From Desulfallas sp. Bu1-1 (lineage in GTDB: Bacteria; Bacillota; Desulfotomaculia; Desulfotomaculales; Desulfallaceae), in contig NZ_JADNRQ010000027.1 in assembly GCF_015594625.1 (NCBI RefSeq), forward strand, positions 1-36,201: DNA of 36,201 nt. Reading direction: 5' to 3'. This document shows, piece after piece, positions 32,372 to 36,201 of this stretch. Each line of letters starts with the position of its first letter. Position 1 is the stretch's first letter. Under the pieces are notes generated by a model. The model made no database searches, had not been told where the DNA came from, and saw nothing but the letters and a program-made list of their open reading frames with translations. The position numbers and the translations under genes are program-made.

Positions 32372-35128
32372 TTGGGTTTTCGTGAAATCAAATTTACCGT
32401 CAACGGGCGCCCGGTAAAATTACTAGTCGATCCTAAACGTACTTTATTGAAGGTTATACGTGAGGATTTAAGGCTAACCGGTACCAAAGAAGGTTGCAGT
32501 GAAGGCGTATGCGGAAGTTGCACAGTTTTAATCGACGGCGTACCGACCAACTCATGTAAATTGCCGGTTGAGCGTGTTGAAGGGAAAAACATCATCACTA
32601 TTGAAGGCGTTGGAACAAAGGATAATCCCGATGTAATCCAAAAGGCCTTTGTTGAAGTTGGCGCTGCCCAGTGTGGTTTTTGCACCCCCGGGATGATTCT
32701 TACCGCCAAAGCGATACTGGATAAAAACCCGAATCCCACACGTGAAGAAGTGAAGAAAGCAATTAGAAGGAACCTGTGCCGGTGTACTGGTTATAAGAAG
32801 ATCATAGACGGAATCATGCTGGCGGCTGAAGCCAGGCGGAATCCCGACGTAATTAAAGAAAGAGATATTACCGAATATCGCTTGGGTGGAAGAATTCCGC
32901 AAATTAACTCGTGGGAAAAAGTAACGGGGACGTTACGTTTTGCGCAGGATATTTACTTGGAAGATATGTGCCATGCCAAAGTGCTCAGAAGCCCTTATTT
33001 TCACGCCAGGATTAAATCAATTGATACTTCGGAAGCCGAGGCCATGCATGGTGTGGTTGCGGTGGCCACGGCCCACGATCTCAAGGGACCAAACAGGGTT
33101 AAATACATCTTCCATGATTTCCGGGTAGTAGCTGATAATAAAGTAAGGTATTACGGTGAACCGGTAGCTATTGTTGTAGCCCGTACGGAAAAAGTGGCCG
33201 AGGAAGCCTTGAAAAAAATTAAAGTGGATTATGAAGAACTACCTGCAGTGACCAATGTTTTTGAGGCGCTAAAGGAAGGTGCTCCCGAGGTTCAAGAGGA
33301 AGATTATCCCGGCAACTTATTATTCTACCAAAACCTTGTACATGGTGATATTGAAGAAGGTTTTAAGCAAGCGGATATTATCGAAGAAAACATTTTCACC
33401 ACCCCGGCCAATGCCCATGGTTACCTTGAACCTGACGCCGGAGTGGCATTTATAGATGAAGAAGGCCGGGTAGTTATTTACGCTTGTGGCCAGGCGCCCC
33501 ACTACCACCGTGATGAGGTGGCCAGGGTACTGGGATTGGGGACGGATGAAGTACGGGTTGTTGAAGACGGCACCGGTGGTGGTTTCGGAGCCAGGATCGA
33601 CCCGTTTATCCAGGTGCTTCTTGGACTCGCTGTTTACAAGGCACGCGTCCCGGTAAAATTACAGTTTACCACGGAAGAGAATTTTATTGGCAACTGTAAA
33701 AGACACCCGTTTTGGATTAAATTAAAAACTGGTGTCCGCAAGGATGGTAAAATAGTCGCCCATTACGGGGAAATTATTACAGATGCCGGTGCTTATGCAT
33801 TGGCCAGCCCCGGCGTGCTGATGAGAGCCATAGTACATTCTTACGGGCCTTATGAAATACCCAATGTTAAAGTGTTGGGTAAAACTGTACTTACTAATAA
33901 CACTCCTTCTTCAGCAATGCGTGGCTTTGGCGTTTCTCAAATGTGTTTCGCAGTGGAAACGCAAATGAATAAGATTTGCAAGCGATTGAATATGAATCTG
34001 CTTGATTTTGCGAAGTTGAACGGTTTTAAACAGGGAACAGTAACAGCTACAGGACAATTAATCAAAGACCCTCCGGGGTATCAAGAAGTCATTGAAGCAA
34101 TAGAAAATCACTGGGCCAAATGCGACAAGGCCACGAGTCCGGAAGAAATTGCTAAATTACCCCCGCATATCAAACGCGGTAAAGGTTTTGCCACGACATG
34201 GTATGGAATCGGAAAAACCGGTCTTTTAAATTTGTCCCGGTGCAATGTGGAAATCACCGACCAGGGCACGTTGCTTGTAAAGGAAGGTGCTGCCGAGATC
34301 GGGCAAGGATCAAATACGGTAATGGCCTTAATTGCCGGAGAAGAACTGGGATTAACCCTTGATAAAATCAAGGTAATTGCCGCGGATTCGTTACTTACGC
34401 CTGATTCTGACTTAACATGTGCCAGTAAACATACCTTTTACACCGGTAATGCAACATTACTGGCCTGTAAGGATTTGAAGAAAAAATTATATGAAGCGGC
34501 AGCCAAAGAACTGGGTGTTGCAAATGATCAATTAGATACCAAAGATGGCTTTGTCTTTGTGATAAATGACCCGGAACGGAAAATATCGTTCAAGGAACTG
34601 CATCAGAAAGGTTACGATTTAACTGGTTTTGGTGAATTTGTTGTGCCCCTTGATCTCTTAGACCAGGACACCGGGCAGGGTACGCTGTATGTAGTGTTTA
34701 CTTATGGAGCTGCGGTTGTGGAAACGGAAGTTAATACGCTTACGGGTGAAGTCAAGGTCCTTAATGCTGCAGTGGCTTTCCAGTGTGGCAGGGCAATCAA
34801 CCGCCTGGCCATGGAAGGGCAGATGGAAGGCGGCGTTGCCATGGGCGTAGCTTTTGCCCTGATGGAAGAGTATGTTCCCGGCGTAACCAAGAGTTTCAAG
34901 CAATACCATATGCCCAGATCCACTGACGTTCCGGAGATCAGCACTTACGTGGTGGAAATACCGCAAGGCCCCGGACCTTTCGGAGCAATTGGAATGGGAG
35001 AGGCAGCTCACTTCCCGATGGCGCCGGCAATTATTGCCTCATTAAATGATGCCTGCGGCATTTGGATTCATGATTTGCCGGCTACCCCGGAAAAAGTACT
35101 GGAAGCAATTAAGAATAAAACAAACTAA
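32372..35128 (+). CDS. Mop-type aldehyde-oxidoreductase-like enzyme (fused 2Fe-2S/Mo, no FAD domain)
   Basis: A 918-residue protein. Residues 1-155 are the two-cluster domain (C42, C47, C50, C62; C101, C104, C136, C138), followed by the complete Mo domain: GGGFGA (402-407), AMRGFGVSQ, AEIGQGSNT, and GAIGMGE with the catalytic Glu at about 877 (most relatives have GAKG). This order and length match Desulfovibrio gigas aldehyde oxidoreductase Mop (907 residues, no FAD). No FAD-subunit gene accompanies it. TTG 32372 is used, after GGGAGGGG. It may oxidise an aldehyde or hydroxylate an N-heterocycle; a TRAP uptake system follows. Confidence 0.88.
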   Translation: MGFREIKFTVNGRPVKLLVDPKRTLLKVIREDLRLTGTKEGCSEGVCGSCTVLIDGVPTNSCKLPVERVEGKNIITIEGVGTKDNPDVIQKAFVEVGAAQCGFCTPGMILTAKAILDKNPNPTREEVKKAIRRNLCRCTGYKKIIDGIMLAAEARRNPDVIKERDITEYRLGGRIPQINSWEKVTGTLRFAQDIYLEDMCHAKVLRSPYFHARIKSIDTSEAEAMHGVVAVATAHDLKGPNRVKYIFHDFRVVADNKVRYYGEPVAIVVARTEKVAEEALKKIKVDYEELPAVTNVFEALKEGAPEVQEEDYPGNLLFYQNLVHGDIEEGFKQADIIEENIFTTPANAHGYLEPDAGVAFIDEEGRVVIYACGQAPHYHRDEVARVLGLGTDEVRVVEDGTGGGFGARIDPFIQVLLGLAVYKARVPVKLQFTTEENFIGNCKRHPFWIKLKTGVRKDGKIVAHYGEIITDAGAYALASPGVLMRAIVHSYGPYEIPNVKVLGKTVLTNNTPSSAMRGFGVSQMCFAVETQMNKICKRLNMNLLDFAKLNGFKQGTVTATGQLIKDPPGYQEVIEAIENHWAKCDKATSPEEIAKLPPHIKRGKGFATTWYGIGKTGLLNLSRCNVEITDQGTLLVKEGAAEIGQGSNTVMALIAGEELGLTLDKIKVIAADSLLTPDSDLTCASKHTFYTGNATLLACKDLKKKLYEAAAKELGVANDQLDTKDGFVFVINDPERKISFKELHQKGYDLTGFGEFVVPLDLLDQDTGQGTLYVVFTYGAAVVETEVNTLTGEVKVLNAAVAFQCGRAINRLAMEGQMEGGVAMGVAFALMEEYVPGVTKSFKQYHMPRSTDVPEISTYVVEIPQGPGPFGAIGMGEAAHFPMAPAIIASLNDACGIWIHDLPATPEKVLEAIKNKTN

Positions 35129-35615
35129 ACTAATGATTTTATGTGTACGACTAAAAGGCATGATACTCTAGTCATCGGTTAACCTAATATTGGCTCTTGC
35201 CCGCCAGGAGGATTGGGCAATGCTGGAGAACAACACGGGCCTGGCGGGCTTCTGTTAGGAATAGAAGGGTGGCATTAGCCACCCTCTTTCATTTGTTGCT
35301 ATCTTTGAGCAACACCAAAGTGGTAAACTTAATTACCCGATCATCTTTTAAGATTCAAACCGATCGCTGAAATGTATAGCCTAGTCCGTCTAATAAGGCA
35401 GTTTTGATCTTGGTACCTTACGTAGTTGCCGGATGTGACCAACAACGGTAATTGCAGCTTTTACTAATTATTTGGAAAAAGAGGTCGGAACTCTTGTGAT
35501 AATGAATCTAAATTATCACGTGAACTTATGCTTATTATTAGTATATATAAAATATAAAATATATAAAAACATAATAATATTTTGTCAAAATTTCTTACAA
35601 GAATAAAACCGCATA
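35129..35615. other. Spacer with hairpin and terminator
   Basis: No gene recognised. GCCCGCCAGG (35199-35208) pairs exactly with CCTGGCGGGC (35240-35249). A second stem follows at 35266. From 35320 to 35520 the sequence could be degraded coding DNA but was not assigned. Confidence 0.5.
35266..35293 (+). terminator. Terminator after the Mop-type gene
   Basis: AGGGTGGC (35266-35273), ATTA loop, GCCACCCT (35278-35285), then CTTTCATTT. Together with the preceding 10-bp stem this likely ends the transcript. Confidence 0.7.
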
Positions 35616-35644
35616 TTGAAAAATTTAATTAGATAATATATCAT
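35616..35644 (+). promoter_or_regulatory. Promoter of leader L7 (TRAP transporter)
   Basis: TTGAAA (35616-35621), 17 bases, TATCAT (35639-35644), the same as L4. Confidence 0.6.
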
Positions 35645-35695
35645 ATACTTAATATTATATACAATTTTCAGAATATCATAAGCAAGCATTTTGTT

Positions 35696-35720
35696 CATGG
35701 TGGCGGGGCGCCCCACCATG
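35696..35720 (+). promoter_or_regulatory. Leader hairpin L7
   Basis: CATGGTGG (35696-35703) pairs exactly with CCACCATG (35713-35720), with further GG/CC pairing inside. It is followed by CAAATGATAAAAA. The stem sequence differs from L3, L4 and L6 on both sides while pairing is kept. Confidence 0.6.
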
Positions 35721-35738
35721 CAAATGATAAAAAGCACA

Positions 35739-35777
35739 AGCCATCTTGGCGGGCATGCCCAATTACCAATAAAATGA
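35739..35777 (+). pseudogene. Fragment of a DUF3870 gene start
   Basis: Translation gives SHLGGHAQLPIK and a stop, matching THLFSGHAQLPKG of the DUF3870 protein at 15767; CATGCCCAATTACCAA is identical in both. It occupies the place where the leader terminator occurs in L4. Confidence 0.7.
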
Positions 35778-35864
35778 GGGGGGTGAATATCTGCTAGGTA
35801 ACAAGTAGGTAATTTATATTTATTTGGACAACCAACAAATAACATTTAGCAGGGAGGGCTTACA

Positions 35865-36201
35865 TTGAAGAAAAAGGGTATTTTGTTACTATCTATGTTA
35901 CTTATTGCTCTGTTAGTACTTGCCGGGTGTGGCGGAAACCAGGGATCTACGGAAAACGCCAATAAATCTGAAGATCAAGGGAAAACATACACCGCTAAAT
36001 TGGGCACAGTGGAACCTGTGGATTCCCCCAAAATGAAAGCCATGGAAATGTTTAGAGACAAGGTGGCGGAAGCAACAGACAACAAGGTGCAAATTACTAT
36101 TTACCCGGCGGAGCAACTGGGTTCGGCCCGCGAAATGATTGAAGCCACCCAAATGGGTGCGGAAGAAGCGGTTATATTGCCCAGTTCCAACTTTACCGGC
36201 T
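35865..36201 (+). CDS. TRAP transporter substrate-binding lipoprotein (DctP family), 3' truncated by window
   Basis: The first 112 residues are visible. A KKKG start, a hydrophobic stretch and the lipobox LAGC with Cys at 22 mark an exported lipoprotein. The mature part (YTAKLGTVEPVDSP, MFRDKVAEATDNKVQITIYP, EQLGSAREMIEATQMG) is typical of DctP-type solute-binding proteins of TRAP transporters, which feed organic acids to DctQM permeases. TTG 35865 is preceded by GGGAGGG. Membrane subunits are expected beyond the window. Confidence 0.92.
   Translation, partial: MKKKGILLLSMLLIALLVLAGCGGNQGSTENANKSEDQGKTYTAKLGTVEPVDSPKMKAMEMFRDKVAEATDNKVQITIYPAEQLGSAREMIEATQMGAEEAVILPSSNFTG

Noticed and set aside
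35199-35249. Hairpin with a 31-base loop considered as a small structured RNA or ribozyme
   Set aside because: Only one stem is evident, no known ribozyme core was seen, and its place just before a terminator suggests a 3' end structure.

Overview
The window looks like part of the chromosome of an anaerobic Gram-positive bacterium. Evidence is moderate GC with AT-rich spacers, strong AGGAGG-type ribosome binding sites, frequent TTG and GTG starts, and four molybdenum hydroxylase systems. The gene content suggests a Desulfotomaculum/Peptococcaceae-like aromatic or N-heterocycle degrader, but that is inference from gene content and no marker gene is present. All intact genes are on the + strand.

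Layout. 1-239: end of a 2-oxoacid:ferredoxin oxidoreductase gamma subunit, then about 1.1 kb without an intact gene. 1367-12403: a catabolic cluster with a UPF0261 (Tm-1-like) protein, a UbiD-type decarboxylase, two proteins resembling the alpha and beta subunits of phenylphosphate synthase, a three-subunit Mo hydroxylase (FAD, 2Fe-2S, Mo), a UbiX flavin prenyltransferase and an AceTr-family transporter. 12404-15640: transposon debris (IS200/IS605-like, IS1634-like, IS21-like) around an NCS1 permease with a small membrane partner, then a broken DMT transporter copy. 15767-19195: accessory operon for (selenium-dependent) Mo hydroxylases: DUF3870, YqeB, two XdhC-type proteins and a molybdopterin-binding protein. 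19582-23205: a nicotinate-dehydrogenase-like enzyme with a fused 2Fe-2S/Mo-N-terminal chain and a separate Mo-C-terminal chain. 23949-27666: a third Mo hydroxylase whose FAD subunit carries a cysteine-rich insert. 27845-28723: DUF6282 metal-dependent-hydrolase-like protein. 29218-31975: DUF3311 protein, SSS symporter and DMT exporter. 32372-35128: a fused 2Fe-2S/Mo aldehyde-oxidoreductase-like (Mop-type) enzyme without an FAD subunit. 35865-end: start of a TRAP substrate-binding lipoprotein.

How the genes could work together (inference): transporters (NCS1, SSS, TRAP) take up heteroaromatic or purine-like substrates. Mo hydroxylases hydroxylate them using cofactor matured by the YqeB/XdhC/molybdopterin-binding set. 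In the first cluster a hydroxylated product could be phosphorylated by the PpsA/PpsB-like pair and (de)carboxylated by the prenyl-FMN enzyme UbiD, which UbiX would supply with cofactor.

The most unusual structure is between the genes. Short, high-identity fragments of genes that are intact elsewhere in the window sit in the spacers, in the same order. Locus A (15340-19370) and locus B (29150-32450) look like two copies of one ancestral unit that lost complementary genes. A second pair (1-284 and 23654-24092) shows the same pattern for a kor operon and an FAD-subunit gene. Several operons also share a promoter-hairpin-terminator leader that resembles an attenuator and that I do not recognise as a known family.
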